DNA of 64,000 bases from Terrimonas ginsenosidimutans (GCF_022012415.1 NZ_JAKLTR010000002.1:62001-126000); one strand, 5' to 3'. Positions 9,324 to 18,943 are shown, counted from the first letter of the stretch. The notes: generated by a model not told the origin, from the sequence alone. A program made the numbers and translations.

Positions 9324-10196
9324 ATGAAATACATTCTCGCTTCTTTGATCATGTCAACAGCCCTGTTGATGATGGCCTTCAATTATTCAATTGAAATGAA
9401 AATCGAAAAGACGCAAAGCGTCGATTCGCTTGGTGCCTGCCAGGGAATCTCCAACCTTGATGGTCGTTTGTTTTTGTACGGCGACCGTGAGATCGGTGTG
9501 ATCCGCGAATACAAACAGGAAGGCGATAGCCTTCGTCATATTGGTAAGGAAATGAAGCTCACGCTTAATGATACGGATGTGATCAATCATCCGACCGGGA
9601 TTGCTTACAACGGGAAAGATCCGGTATTTATTGGCAACAGCATTCGCCTGAATACAGAAGGCACTCTTTGGAGGGCCGTCATCTACTGCGTTAACTGGAA
9701 AGGTCTGCAGAAGACCGGAACACTCGATGGCAATTTACTGAACACGATCGAAGATGATGCCTGCGTACAGGGTACAAGACCGGAGTATGTGAAGTATAAA
9801 GGAAAGAGTTATGTGGCTACAGCAGACTATGGCGGAAAGAACAATGAAGTGAGATTGTATGATCCGGCATTGCTTGCCAAAGCAAAGAAAACTTCTGAAA
9901 AGGGGATCGTTTATAAAAAGTTCACCTGCTCTCCCTGGGTGCAGAATCTTAAATGGATGCCGGAGAAAGGCATCCTTGTGCTGATCCAGAACCAGATCGA
10001 AGGAAAAAGATGGCGATTCACGTTTGTGGATCTCGACAAATCGATTGCATCCGGTAAAGAAGAGGTGATCCGTTCTATTGATCTCGATCGGGCTGACGAA
10101 CTGGAAGGATTCACTTTCATGAACAATGACAAAAAGGGGATCGCGGTGAGCTCCTCCCGCAAGAATAATGTCAATACGATGAGCATTGCCTGGTAA
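9324..10196 (+). CDS. Exported protein of unknown function, possibly beta-propeller-like
   Basis: Not recognised. It has 290 residues with an N-terminal hydrophobic signal (MKYILASLIMSTALLMMAF). Several short segments resemble beta-propeller blades (ISNLDGRLFLYGDRE, HPTGIAYNGKDPVFIGN, KSYVATADYGGKNNEVRLYDPA, WVQNLKWMPEKGILVLIQNQ, DELEGFTFMNNDKKGIAVSSS), suggesting a five-bladed or incomplete propeller of the SMP-30 or NHL kind. It follows the DUF218 gene by 17 bases and precedes susC by 38 bases, so it is likely part of the locus. No catalytic motif is evident; a sugar- or lactone-binding role is only a guess. Confidence 0.6.
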   Translation: MKYILASLIMSTALLMMAFNYSIEMKIEKTQSVDSLGACQGISNLDGRLFLYGDREIGVIREYKQEGDSLRHIGKEMKLTLNDTDVINHPTGIAYNGKDPVFIGNSIRLNTEGTLWRAVIYCVNWKGLQKTGTLDGNLLNTIEDDACVQGTRPEYVKYKGKSYVATADYGGKNNEVRLYDPALLAKAKKTSEKGIVYKKFTCSPWVQNLKWMPEKGILVLIQNQIEGKRWRFTFVDLDKSIASGKEEVIRSIDLDRADELEGFTFMNNDKKGIAVSSSRKNNVNTMSIAW

Positions 10197-10234
10197 ATTT
10201 TTCGCAAATCAACTAACAACTAACATTAAAACGT

Positions 10235-13200
10235 ATGCAAACAAAGACATCTACCGGTAATGGCTTGAAGCGGAAGCTCGTTAGCCGTTGTTCAGTATTG
10301 TTGTTGGCTGCCTGGGGCACAGGTCAGCCGGCCTTGCAGGCGGCGGATCATCCTTATCATGATGAGTACCGTCTGCCGGCAATGGTTTCTGGTACAGTGA
10401 CAGATGAGAAAGATCTGCCTATGGCAGGTGTAACCGTTACGGTCAAAGGAACAAAGACCGCAACCAATACAGGGATCAAAGGAGAGTTTTCCATCGAGGC
10501 ACAGGAAGGCAGCACGCTGGTATTTTCCTATGTTGGCTATATGCCACAGGAAGTGACAGTGTCCGGCTCCGCCGTATCTGTCCGCCTGAAAGAAGATGCA
10601 AAAACGCTGGAAGAGGTTTATGTAGGTTATCAGCGTGTGCGTAAAACCGATCTGACCGGCGCTGTCTCCAGTGTAAAAGCAAGCGAAATGAATCTAAGCA
10701 CACCGACTATTGGTCAGGCACTGGTTGGTAAAGTGGCGGGTGTTCAGATCTCCCAGGTGAGCGGAGCTCCTTATGCGGGTACAAAGATCAGGGTGCGGGG
10801 TATTGGTTCTGTGAACGCAAGCTCAGAACCACTGTATGTGGTGGATGGTTATGCTGTTGGAGGGAATATCACTTCCGGGCAGGGTAACGGCGGCAACTCT
10901 ACAAGTGGGGTGAACCCAAATACCGGGGGGAACGATGTGTTTATCAACCCCGATGATATCGAGTCGATCGAGATACTGAAAGATGCGGCATCCGCCGCGA
11001 TCTACGGCTCACGCGCTTCCGGTGGCGTAGTGCTGATCACCACCAAACGTGGTAAGCAGGGCAAAGGCCGACTGACCTATGACTACCAGGTGAGCAGCCA
11101 GCGACTGGCTAAGAAAGTAGATCTGTTGAATTCGGCGCAGTTTGCTCAACTGTTCGTAGACGGCCGTAATGAAAACTATAAAGACATTCTTCTTGCTAAA
11201 AATATCGCCTGGAACGATGCTTTTTATTCTGATGATAATGATACGCGTATTACGAAAGCGGGTCAGACAAAACAGAACTGTTCTGTCTGCATCATCAAAG
11301 ACCTCTACGATTTTGCCGGTCAGAAAGTGATACAGCCGCAGTATGATACAGACTGGCAGGATGTATTGTATGGCAATGCACTGGTACAACGACACAATGT
11401 GTCCTTCTCTGGTGGAAGCAATAATACACGCTACCTGATCAGTGGAGGTTATCTCGATCAGCCGGGTATTCTTGCAAGCACTTATCAGAAAAGGATCAAC
11501 CTGCGTGCGAATATTGATGCAGATGTTTCTCCGAAACTGAAAGTTTCTTCCAGCATGTTCGTGACTAACACCGATAACCGCGAGGTACAGGAAGGACGTT
11601 TTAACCAGGGCCCGATCCTCGGAGCATTGGTTTATATGCCGATCTTCCCTGCATATAATCCTGACGGCAGCCTGCTCACTTCTGATAAAGGTTCCGGTGC
11701 TCAATGGGATGGTTATGCATATGCCTTCCAGGGGATTGAAAACCCGCTGGCTCTTGCAGAACGCGTAAAGATCTTCCGTAAAGGAACAAGAGGGACGTTC
11801 AATGCAAGTGCAAGCTATGAGATCATCCGTGATCTTGTGTTCAAAGTGAACCTCGGCGCGCAGACTTATAATGAGAAGTACAGCTATTACTTCCCGACGA
11901 ACCTTAGTAATGGCATCAATCCTCCCGGCTCCCAGCAGTCGATCACTGCAGCAAATGCATCTGCATCATTCCTTGATATGCAGGACAGGCTGGCTGAATT
12001 TACGATGACATATAAAAAGCAGATCGATCAAAAACAAAATATCAATGCACTCGTTGGTTATACTGCACAGAGTACAAAGACTGATCTTGTTGCGGTAGCA
12101 GCTAAGAACTTTATCAATGACGCGGTTCCGGAGATCACAGCCGGTGGTTCAAGCGCGGGAGACTTTACCATGCAGGGAAATACGGGTAAATCTGTAACAA
12201 CCCTTGTTTCTTATCTCGCACGTGTGGTGTACGACTATGACAAACGTTATTTCCTGACAGGTTCATTCCGTGCTGATGCTTCGTCCAGGTTTGGTCCGCT
12301 GAATCGTTGGGGTAAATTCGGTTCGGTATCTGCAGGCTGGAATATCTCTAACGAATCTTTCTATAACGAATGGCTTGGTGCTGGTTCTACAATGAAGCTC
12401 AGGGCAAGCTGGGGTTTGACGGGTAACAATAATATTCCAAACTACCTGTATGAGCAGGGCCTGATAGGTGCTGGTGGTGTGGTGATCGGGAATACTGTTT
12501 ACAACGGTACATGGCCCGGTGGTATCACTGATGGTAAACTGGGTTGGGAATCTACTTCTCAGTATAACTTCGGTTTTGATGCGACCACTTTGAAGAACCG
12601 CCTTGCGATCAATTTCAACTATTATATCAGCCGCTCGTATAATTTGCTGTTCCAGAAATCTATCACAGCGGCAACCGGTGCAACAACCGTTTGGACAAAC
12701 CTGCGTAATTCAGATCTGCGGAACAAAGGGTTTGATCTCCAGTTGGATTATAAAGTGATTCAATCAAAAGACTTCAACCTGAGCTTCGCGGGTAATATCA
12801 ACGTGAATACGAACAATGTGAAAAGCCTTGGTGGTGCAAGCGAAATTCAGAGAGCGGGTGCAGAAAGAAGCTATATCACGCACGTAACACGTGAAGGCGA
12901 CCCGGTCGGTTCTTTCTATGGTGTGAAAGTAGGAGGAATGGTGAGAGAGAAAGATATGGTGAATATAAATGCTGACCTGGCTGTTTATAAAGCGAACGGT
13001 AACAAATTTCCTGCGGGATATAAACTGCAGGGATTCCCGATCTCCACTTTCGCTACAACCCCGATGAGAGCAGGTGATCTTTACTTCATCGACAAGAATG
13101 GTGATGGTTTGATCACTGACGCCGATAAAGACGTGATTGGAAGTCCGTACCCTGATTTTACCTATGGCTTTGCGATCAATATGAGCTACAAGATCGTTGA

Positions 13201-13666
13201 CTTCAGCGCTTCTTTCAATGGTTCACAAGGTAACAAGGTGATCGATGGACAGGATTACTATATCCGTAATATGGAAGGTTCCGGCAACCAGTATTCTGTA
13301 GTTGATCAGCGATACAGGAACGAGCAGAATCCAGGTAACGGTCACGAATACCGGGCATCACGTGGTGGTACACAAAGCAACAGCACGCGTTTGTCTGACT
13401 ACTATCTGCAGGATGGATCATTCTTCCGTTGTACGAACATCACTGTTGGAGTTGATCTGACCAGCGCCATTCCCGGACTGAAAAAGATCAGCGTGAATGC
13501 GCTCAGATGGTATGCGTCTGTAGACAATGCGTTTACGGTGACGAAATATCTTGGTTACAATCCAGAGGTTGACTTCAACAACGGCTCAAACCTTACTCCC
13601 GGTGTTGATTATGGTAAGTATCCATTGATCCGTTCATTTAATACAGGCATCAAGGTTCAATTCTAA
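10235..13666 (+). CDS. SusC/RagA family TonB-dependent outer-membrane receptor
   Basis: A 1143-residue outer-membrane channel that imports oligosaccharides with its SusD partner using TonB energy. After a long signal region (to about residue 35) comes a carboxypeptidase-D-like domain (about 45-120: VSGTVTDEKDLPMAGVTVTVKGT ... FSYVGYMPQEV), a short TonB box region (EEVYVGYQRVRKTDLTGAVSS), the plug (IGQALVGKVAGVQI, RIRG-type motif IRVRGIGSVNASSEPLYVVDG) and then the beta-barrel. There is no STN domain, so it probably does not signal to an anti-sigma factor. The protein ends in a beta strand with a terminal aromatic (KVQF), typical of outer-membrane barrels. susD follows 19 bases later. Confidence 0.95.
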   Translation: MQTKTSTGNGLKRKLVSRCSVLLLAAWGTGQPALQAADHPYHDEYRLPAMVSGTVTDEKDLPMAGVTVTVKGTKTATNTGIKGEFSIEAQEGSTLVFSYVGYMPQEVTVSGSAVSVRLKEDAKTLEEVYVGYQRVRKTDLTGAVSSVKASEMNLSTPTIGQALVGKVAGVQISQVSGAPYAGTKIRVRGIGSVNASSEPLYVVDGYAVGGNITSGQGNGGNSTSGVNPNTGGNDVFINPDDIESIEILKDAASAAIYGSRASGGVVLITTKRGKQGKGRLTYDYQVSSQRLAKKVDLLNSAQFAQLFVDGRNENYKDILLAKNIAWNDAFYSDDNDTRITKAGQTKQNCSVCIIKDLYDFAGQKVIQPQYDTDWQDVLYGNALVQRHNVSFSGGSNNTRYLISGGYLDQPGILASTYQKRINLRANIDADVSPKLKVSSSMFVTNTDNREVQEGRFNQGPILGALVYMPIFPAYNPDGSLLTSDKGSGAQWDGYAYAFQGIENPLALAERVKIFRKGTRGTFNASASYEIIRDLVFKVNLGAQTYNEKYSYYFPTNLSNGINPPGSQQSITAANASASFLDMQDRLAEFTMTYKKQIDQKQNINALVGYTAQSTKTDLVAVAAKNFINDAVPEITAGGSSAGDFTMQGNTGKSVTTLVSYLARVVYDYDKRYFLTGSFRADASSRFGPLNRWGKFGSVSAGWNISNESFYNEWLGAGSTMKLRASWGLTGNNNIPNYLYEQGLIGAGGVVIGNTVYNGTWPGGITDGKLGWESTSQYNFGFDATTLKNRLAINFNYYISRSYNLLFQKSITAATGATTVWTNLRNSDLRNKGFDLQLDYKVIQSKDFNLSFAGNINVNTNNVKSLGGASEIQRAGAERSYITHVTREGDPVGSFYGVKVGGMVREKDMVNINADLAVYKANGNKFPAGYKLQGFPISTFATTPMRAGDLYFIDKNGDGLITDADKDVIGSPYPDFTYGFAINMSYKIVDFSASFNGSQGNKVIDGQDYYIRNMEGSGNQYSVVDQRYRNEQNPGNGHEYRASRGGTQSNSTRLSDYYLQDGSFFRCTNITVGVDLTSAIPGLKKISVNALRWYASVDNAFTVTKYLGYNPEVDFNNGSNLTPGVDYGKYPLIRSFNTGIKVQF

Positions 13667-13685
13667 ATGCTTTAAAAAAGAGATT

Positions 13686-15209
13686 ATGCGAAAAATAATA
13701 TCAGTTTCCATTATCGGGTTGGCTGTAATGAGCCTGACTGCCTGCAAAAAATCTTTCGTTGAGCAGGCGAACCCAAACGGTGTGTCGGTTGATAATGGCA
13801 TCAAGACAGAAAATGACGTTACGGCTGCGGTATACGGCGTATACCAGGCGCTGAGAAGTTCCAATGCCATAGGGGAGGGCGCTTCTTTATGGACGGATGA
13901 TCGTGCAGACGATATCAATACCACGGATAACCAGTCGAACAACGGTGAGCCGTTCCAGTTCTCCGCTTTTGCGCTTGTTCCTGGCAATAGCTATTTGCAA
14001 AGCCACTGGTCTGCCTTGTATGTGCCAATTGCCAGAGCGAATCTTGTATTATCCATCATTGATAAAATATCGTTTGCAAGTGAGGCTACAAAAACGCAAT
14101 ACATCGCCGAGTTGAAATTCATCCGTGCGTATATGTATTACAATCTTGTGAGAGAGTTTGGTGATGTTCCTTTGGTAACGGAGCGTTTGAGTTCGGAAGA
14201 ACAGGCAGCTTCCATCACTGCACGTGTTAAGAAAGAACAGGTGTATGCACAGATCGTTGCTGATCTTAAGGACGTTGTTGGCAGCAATCTTCCGGTGGTG
14301 CAGCCGGTCGCTTCAAAAGGTAAAGTCTCTTTACAGGCGGCCAATGCGACACTCGGACAGGTTTACCTGACCATGGCAACTACACTAGCAGATAACAAAA
14401 TAGAGAACCTGAATAACGCGAAGACGTACCTGCTGGCTTGTTTTAACCAGAAAACGTTTGGCAGTTTGTCGGAGATCCCATTCGCTGATGTATTTGATGT
14501 AAGTAAGAAATCAACGAATGCGGAGATCATCTGGCAGATCGTATATAAACAGGGTGATCCTTCTTATTCATCTGCTCTGGCACGAAACAACCAGGCGAAA
14601 GGCGAAACAATCAATTCACCGTTTGTATCGCAGGGCTCAGGCGGTTTGTTCACAAAGGACCTGCTGAACGAATTTGAAGCCGGCGATATACGAACAACCT
14701 TCTCTGTTAAATTTGCCGCTTCATCCAATGCCTACTTTATTACAAAGTTCCGGGACGCGAGCTCTGCTGCTACTACGCTGGGCTATGGTGGCAATGACTG
14801 GATCCTGATCCGTTATGCCGATGTGATCCTGAACCTTGCGGAAGTATCGATGTATTTAAACGATAATGCTAGTGCGATCAGTTACCTCAACATGGTGCGT
14901 ACCCGCGCGCAGCGCCCTAACTATGCGATAATGATGGCAGATCCTGCTTATGCCGCAAAATATCCAACGCTGAAGCTGGCGATCCTGCACGAAAGAAGAG
15001 TTGAGCTTGCGTTTGAACATCATCGCTGGCATGATCTGGTTAGGTTCTTTAACGCAGAACAGTTGGTGGAATATTTCAAGGCAAAAAAGCAGGCGGATTA
15101 TGATAACTCTCCGCTGGCGAATATGACTACGAAAGATTATTATTTCCCGATCCCCTTTAATGAGTTTAAGCTGGATCCTGTGAAGATGTATCAGAATCCC
15201 GGTTACTAA
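13686..15209 (+). CDS. SusD/RagB family glycan-binding lipoprotein
   Basis: A 507-residue surface lipoprotein partner of the SusC encoded just upstream (19-base gap). Lipobox VMSLTACKKSF places the lipidated Cys near residue 20. SusD marks: the helical KTQYIAELKFIRAYMYYNLVREFGDVPLVTE segment, IRYADVILNLAEVSMYLN, HERRVELAFEHHRWHDLVRF and the ending YYFPIPFNEFKLDPVKMYQN. It closes the first glycan locus; a strong hairpin lies 66 bases downstream of the stop. Confidence 0.95.
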   Translation: MRKIISVSIIGLAVMSLTACKKSFVEQANPNGVSVDNGIKTENDVTAAVYGVYQALRSSNAIGEGASLWTDDRADDINTTDNQSNNGEPFQFSAFALVPGNSYLQSHWSALYVPIARANLVLSIIDKISFASEATKTQYIAELKFIRAYMYYNLVREFGDVPLVTERLSSEEQAASITARVKKEQVYAQIVADLKDVVGSNLPVVQPVASKGKVSLQAANATLGQVYLTMATTLADNKIENLNNAKTYLLACFNQKTFGSLSEIPFADVFDVSKKSTNAEIIWQIVYKQGDPSYSSALARNNQAKGETINSPFVSQGSGGLFTKDLLNEFEAGDIRTTFSVKFAASSNAYFITKFRDASSAATTLGYGGNDWILIRYADVILNLAEVSMYLNDNASAISYLNMVRTRAQRPNYAIMMADPAYAAKYPTLKLAILHERRVELAFEHHRWHDLVRFFNAEQLVEYFKAKKQADYDNSPLANMTTKDYYFPIPFNEFKLDPVKMYQNPGY

Positions 15210-15275
15210 GAGCCGGGAAGTGAAGGAGGTAAAAGTAAGGGAAAGTATATATTGTATTAATTCTTATATGAAAAC

Positions 15276-15300
15276 AAAGGGCCTTCGCAGAAGGCCCTTT
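15276..15300 (+). terminator. Rho-independent-like terminator after the first glycan locus
   Basis: A perfect 10-base stem AAAGGGCCTT / AAGGCCCTTT around the loop CGCAG, preceded by AAAAC and with the stem itself ending in TTT. It lies 66 bases after the susD stop. The stretch from 15301 to 15504 that follows is AT-rich and contains no feature I can support. Confidence 0.75.
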
Positions 15301-15504
15301 GCTATGTATTAAAGTGTGGATTTTTTATCCCACAATGAATAGCGGCATTGGGGTTGTTCTTAAAGACATGTTAAAAGGGTTTTGCAGTGTATTGCCTGTT
15401 CGTAATGTAACATGCGTAGTACTATGATTTGCTTTTGCATGCCAGGAAATTTGGGCTTATGAGGCATGATACTTGGCTATTCAGGGGCATAAATATTCTG
15501 TACT

Positions 15505-16005
15505 ATGATTAGAATTCTAAGTAAAGCAAAACTGATTGTGGCAATAGCGGTGAGTGTGTTGATATGTCAGCAAAGTAATGCACAGTATAATGGTGGTGAA
15601 TCTGCGGTTGGCCTGAGAGCGGGCGGTTCTGCCGGTGTAACGTACAAGAAATTCTTTAATAAGAGTTTTGCGTTTGAGAGTATACTGGCGAATAATTTTG
15701 AGAATGATTATGATGGTATAATGTTGTCTGCTACTTTGCAAAAACATGTACCGCTGGCGGGGTATAAGTTTTCTGCATTGCTGGGTGCCGGACCGGCCTA
15801 TCATTTCAAGCGTGGTAAAGTGGGTATTAACCCGGTGATCGGTTTTGACTGGAGGATCCTGAACTCGCCGATCAACTTGCAGGTGGATTGGAGCCCCGCG
15901 TATTATTTTGGTGCGGATGAGGGATTGAGCGTGATCAACACGGCGTTCAGCATACGATATATTCTGAACAGGAAGAAAGTATACGGATCGGAAGATAAAA
16001 AATGA
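15505..16005 (+). CDS. Small outer-membrane beta-barrel protein, function unknown
   Basis: 166 residues with a signal peptide (MIRILSKAKLIVAIAVSVLI, cleavage after SNAQ). The mature part alternates polar and hydrophobic residues in about eight strands (AVGLRAGGSAGVTYKKFF, SFAFESILAN, GIMLSATLQKHV, FSALLGAGPAYHF, GINPVIGFDWRI, INLQVDWSPAYYFG, NTAFSIRYIL), the usual pattern of small OmpA-like or OmpX-like barrels that Bacteroidota carry in many copies. It stands alone between a terminator and a convergent symporter gene, with a near-perfect palindrome immediately downstream. A structural role in the envelope is likely; no specific function can be assigned. Confidence 0.75.
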   Translation: MIRILSKAKLIVAIAVSVLICQQSNAQYNGGESAVGLRAGGSAGVTYKKFFNKSFAFESILANNFENDYDGIMLSATLQKHVPLAGYKFSALLGAGPAYHFKRGKVGINPVIGFDWRILNSPINLQVDWSPAYYFGADEGLSVINTAFSIRYILNRKKVYGSEDKK

Positions 16006-16023
16006 TGCAGATTTGTTAACTGT

Positions 16024-16131
16024 CTGGCGTAGTAGCAACGCAGAGAGCGCAAAGAACCGCAAAGGACGCAGAAAATCAATCCTCCGCGTCCTTTGCGGTT
16101 CTTTGCGCTCTCTGCGTTGCTATTACGCCAG
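16024..16131. repeat. Near-perfect long palindrome between convergent genes (CGCAGAGAGCGCAAAG family)
   Basis: Left arm from 16024 (CTGGCGTAGTAGCAACGCAG...) and right arm ending at 16131 (...CTGCGTTGCTATTACGCCAG) match over about 46 bases with one mismatch; the loop is about a dozen bases. It lies between the stops of the barrel gene (16005) and the symporter (16134, other strand), so one hairpin can end both transcripts. It combines the GGCGTAG outer clamp of the 1603 and 18944 elements with the CGCAGAGAGCGCAAAG word of the 7713 element. Confidence 0.9.
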
Positions 16132-16133
16132 TC

Positions 16134-17768
16134 TTACCAGAAGACAGTATACAACGCTGTCAGTATCCCGCAAATAAGAATTGACGCCACCACAAACCCC
16201 CTCGATACCCTGAACATAGACGGATCCACTTCAATCTCATCCGGTGTTCCCTTCGGTTTAGGTTTCGCCAGACTCACTATTACCATGATCAACACTGTCA
16301 GCAGGAATGTAATACCCATCCTGTCCAGGAATGGATAATCCGGGAAAGCCCCATTCGTCCACCCCGGCAAAAACTTCAACACGGTTGAGATAGGTATCGT
16401 AAGCAGCGCTCCCGCCATTGCTGCGCGCGCTGTAGTCTTCTTCCAGTAAAGCCCCAGCAGGAAGATCGCCAGCACGCCGGGGGAAATAAATCCAACGTAT
16501 TCCTGGATGAATTGATAAGCCTGGTCGAGACTTTTCAACGCTGGTGTAACGATCGCTGCGATCAGCATCGAAACGATCACAGCCCATCTTCCGATCCGCA
16601 CCAGTTTCTTTTCAGATGCATCCTTATCGATAAACTTCCTGTAAATATCCAGAGAGAAGATCGTTGAAATGCTGTTGGCTTTACCTGCCAGTGAGGCAAC
16701 GATCGCGGCCGTCAGTGCTGCAAATGCAACGCCTTTAAGGCCGGCAGGCAAGAGATTCATTAGTGTTGGGTATGCATGGTCAGGCTTAACGGAACCAACT
16801 GCATCTGTCATTTCTTTCTGGAAAAGCCCTTTGCTGTGCAATACATACATTGCAATGCCGGGTAATACGGCGATAACAGGGATCAGTAACTTTAGGAATG
16901 CGGCAAACAGGATGCCCTTCCTGGCGGTTTTCAGATCTGCTCCTAATGTTCGCTGAACGATGTACTGGTTACAGCCCCAATATGCCAGGTTGTTTACCAG
17001 CATCCCGCCGATCAAAACGGAGATCCCCGGAAGTTTATCGTAATGCGGATTTGACTTGTCAAAGATCATATGGAAATGACCCGGCGCTTCCTTGCGCAAA
17101 AGCTTTAATCCTTCAAGAATGTTTTTGCCATAACCAAAATTTTCCGAAAGAAGCGTGAGGGCAAGATAAGTAGTGATAAGCCCTCCAATGATCAGCACGA
17201 TCACCTGAACAACATCCGTATATCCGATCACTTTCATACCACCTAGTGTAACGATGATGGAGAATACGGTCAGTCCGACAATACAGGCCTCAAAACTTAT
17301 TCCTGAAATGGAAGAAATAGCGATAGCGCCGAGATAGATGATCGAGGTGAGATTTACGAAAACATACACCAGCAACCAGAAGATGGCCATGATCGTGCTC
17401 ACGGAATCATTGTACCGCGTTGCCAGGAATTGCGGCATGGTAAAGATCTTATTCTTCAGATATACCGGGATGATAAATATCGCAACAATGATCAGCGTAG
17501 CGGCAGACATCCATTCGTAGGTAGAGATCGCAAGTCCAAGCGCAAAACCGGACCCGCTCATCCCGATAAAATGTTCTGCGGAAATGTTGGATGCGATCAG
17601 TGATGCTCCTATCGCCCACCAGGTCAGCGATCCTTCCGCCAGGAAGAACTCCTTTGCACCCTGGGTCGTTTTTTTCTTCCGGTAAATATAGTATCCGTAT
17701 AAAGAGATACCGATGATGTAGATATAGAAGACAAGATAGTCTGCAAATTGTAATGTTTCCAAGAACAA
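16134..17768 (-). CDS. Sodium/solute symporter (SSS/SGLT family), probable inositol or sugar transporter
   Basis: A 544-residue inner-membrane protein with about 14 hydrophobic segments. SSS features: AEGSLTWWAIGASLIASNISAEHFIGMSGSGFA near the N-terminus, YLKNKIFTMPQFLATRYN, a GGMKVIGYTDVVQVIVLIIGG segment, and ALTAAIVASLAGKANSISTIFSLDIYRKF, which resembles the sodium-site region of SGLT proteins. It would bring the free sugar or polyol released in the periplasm into the cytoplasm. As the last gene of a minus-strand block that encodes a complete myo-inositol pathway, inositol is the most likely substrate; galactose or glucose cannot be excluded from sequence. The LacI-type regulator gene starts 27 bases upstream of it. 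Confidence 0.85.
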   Translation of the reverse strand: MFLETLQFADYLVFYIYIIGISLYGYYIYRKKKTTQGAKEFFLAEGSLTWWAIGASLIASNISAEHFIGMSGSGFALGLAISTYEWMSAATLIIVAIFIIPVYLKNKIFTMPQFLATRYNDSVSTIMAIFWLLVYVFVNLTSIIYLGAIAISSISGISFEACIVGLTVFSIIVTLGGMKVIGYTDVVQVIVLIIGGLITTYLALTLLSENFGYGKNILEGLKLLRKEAPGHFHMIFDKSNPHYDKLPGISVLIGGMLVNNLAYWGCNQYIVQRTLGADLKTARKGILFAAFLKLLIPVIAVLPGIAMYVLHSKGLFQKEMTDAVGSVKPDHAYPTLMNLLPAGLKGVAFAALTAAIVASLAGKANSISTIFSLDIYRKFIDKDASEKKLVRIGRWAVIVSMLIAAIVTPALKSLDQAYQFIQEYVGFISPGVLAIFLLGLYWKKTTARAAMAGALLTIPISTVLKFLPGWTNGAFPDYPFLDRMGITFLLTVLIMVIVSLAKPKPKGTPDEIEVDPSMFRVSRGFVVASILICGILTALYTVFW

Positions 17769-17795
17769 TCGTTTTTATAATGAAAGTGGCTTGTT

Positions 17796-18878
17796 TTATT
17801 TTGCCGTTCTTTTTTTGCTTTTTACACCCGCCGTGTCTGCTTGTTTTACTTCCGGTGCAACTTTGACCGGCGTTGATTCGCGCACGATCAGGTTTGGCTG
17901 CAACACAGATCTTACCTGTGAGAGTTCTTTCTTTTCAACCTGATCCAGCAGGATCTTCAATGCATTTTTTCCTATCGCCCTGATTGGCTGGGAGATCACT
18001 GTTATAGAGGGAGATGCCAGCCGGAAATGGTCGTTGTCGTCAAAACAGATCACAGCAATTTCTTCACCGACTTTCTTTTTCAGGTTTTTCAGGCTTTCCA
18101 GTCCTGGTATACCCAAATTATTCGAGGTGAATAGCACCGCATCGATATCAGCATTTGATGCAATGAATGACTCTATTTCTTTGACAGCTTTCTGTGCTGA
18201 ATATTTGAAGGGGATCTTTTTTACGTACTCCGGTACAAATGGGATCTTGTGTTTCCGCAAGGCTGTTTTGTATCCTTCAAAACGTTCCTGTATCTGGATC
18301 TGTTCAGAATCATTGGTCACGATCGCGATCTTCGAATAACCCTGTTTCGCCAGATGGGTTACGCTGTCGAATGTGCCTTTGTAGTTGTCAAGCGTTACGT
18401 AACTGGCAGGAGAGGTCTGGAAAAAGCGGTCGACCAGTACCAGTGGTTTTTTTTCCTGCACCAGCTGATTGATCTCCGGTAACATGCTTGCAGTTGGCGC
18501 GATCATATAGCCGTCCATTTGTTTGTTCAGTAACGAACCCAGTACATTCCTCGATTTTCCTTCATCGTTTTCACTGCTGCAGAACATTACGGTGTAACCA
18601 AACTTATCTGCTTCTTCTTCCACAGTTTTTGCCAGGTGGCTAAAGAAGAAGTTCGAAATATCATCTACGATCAGGCCAAGGGTGTAGGTCTTTCCTGTAC
18701 GAAGACTTTTCGCCTGCTGATTGGGCCTGTAATTCAATTCGGCGGCTACGTCCATGATCTTTTTGATCACAGACTCACTGATCTTTCTTTCCGCTCCATT
18801 TCCATTTAATACAATGGAAACGGTGGTGATAGAAACCCCCGATTTTTTTGCAATGTCTTTGATCGAAACCTTTTTCAT
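17796..18878 (-). CDS. LacI-family transcriptional regulator, probable regulator of the inositol/glycan block
   Basis: 360 residues. N-terminal helix-turn-helix (VSIKDIAKKSGVSITTVSIVLNG) with the hinge helix (NYRPNQQAKSLRTGKT), followed by a periplasmic-binding-protein-like effector domain (LGLIVDDISNFFFSHLAKTVEEEA ... VVRES-like C-terminal LIVRESTPVK). The ATG at 18878 is chosen over one six bases upstream because GGAG lies seven bases before it. It sits between iolG and the symporter on the same strand, so the natural effector is probably inositol or an intermediate. Two CG-centred palindromes at 36993-37012, upstream of the first gene of the block, are candidate operators. Confidence 0.9.
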   Translation of the reverse strand: MKKVSIKDIAKKSGVSITTVSIVLNGNGAERKISESVIKKIMDVAAELNYRPNQQAKSLRTGKTYTLGLIVDDISNFFFSHLAKTVEEEADKFGYTVMFCSSENDEGKSRNVLGSLLNKQMDGYMIAPTASMLPEINQLVQEKKPLVLVDRFFQTSPASYVTLDNYKGTFDSVTHLAKQGYSKIAIVTNDSEQIQIQERFEGYKTALRKHKIPFVPEYVKKIPFKYSAQKAVKEIESFIASNADIDAVLFTSNNLGIPGLESLKNLKKKVGEEIAVICFDDNDHFRLASPSITVISQPIRAIGKNALKILLDQVEKKELSQVRSVLQPNLIVRESTPVKVAPEVKQADTAGVKSKKRTAK

Positions 18879-18943
18879 AATCATACTCCAGGTTAAGTAG
18901 CTTGCTTTTGCTTTCGATTATCGGACCTTCTTTTGGTGGATCC

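Noticed and set aside
11009-11704. 231-codon minus-strand frame inside susC
   Set aside because: Shadow of the susC coding sequence; no signal, domain or promoter. The same holds for 4303-4953 in GH2, 35407-36099 in the third susC and 51478-52137 in the FAD gene.
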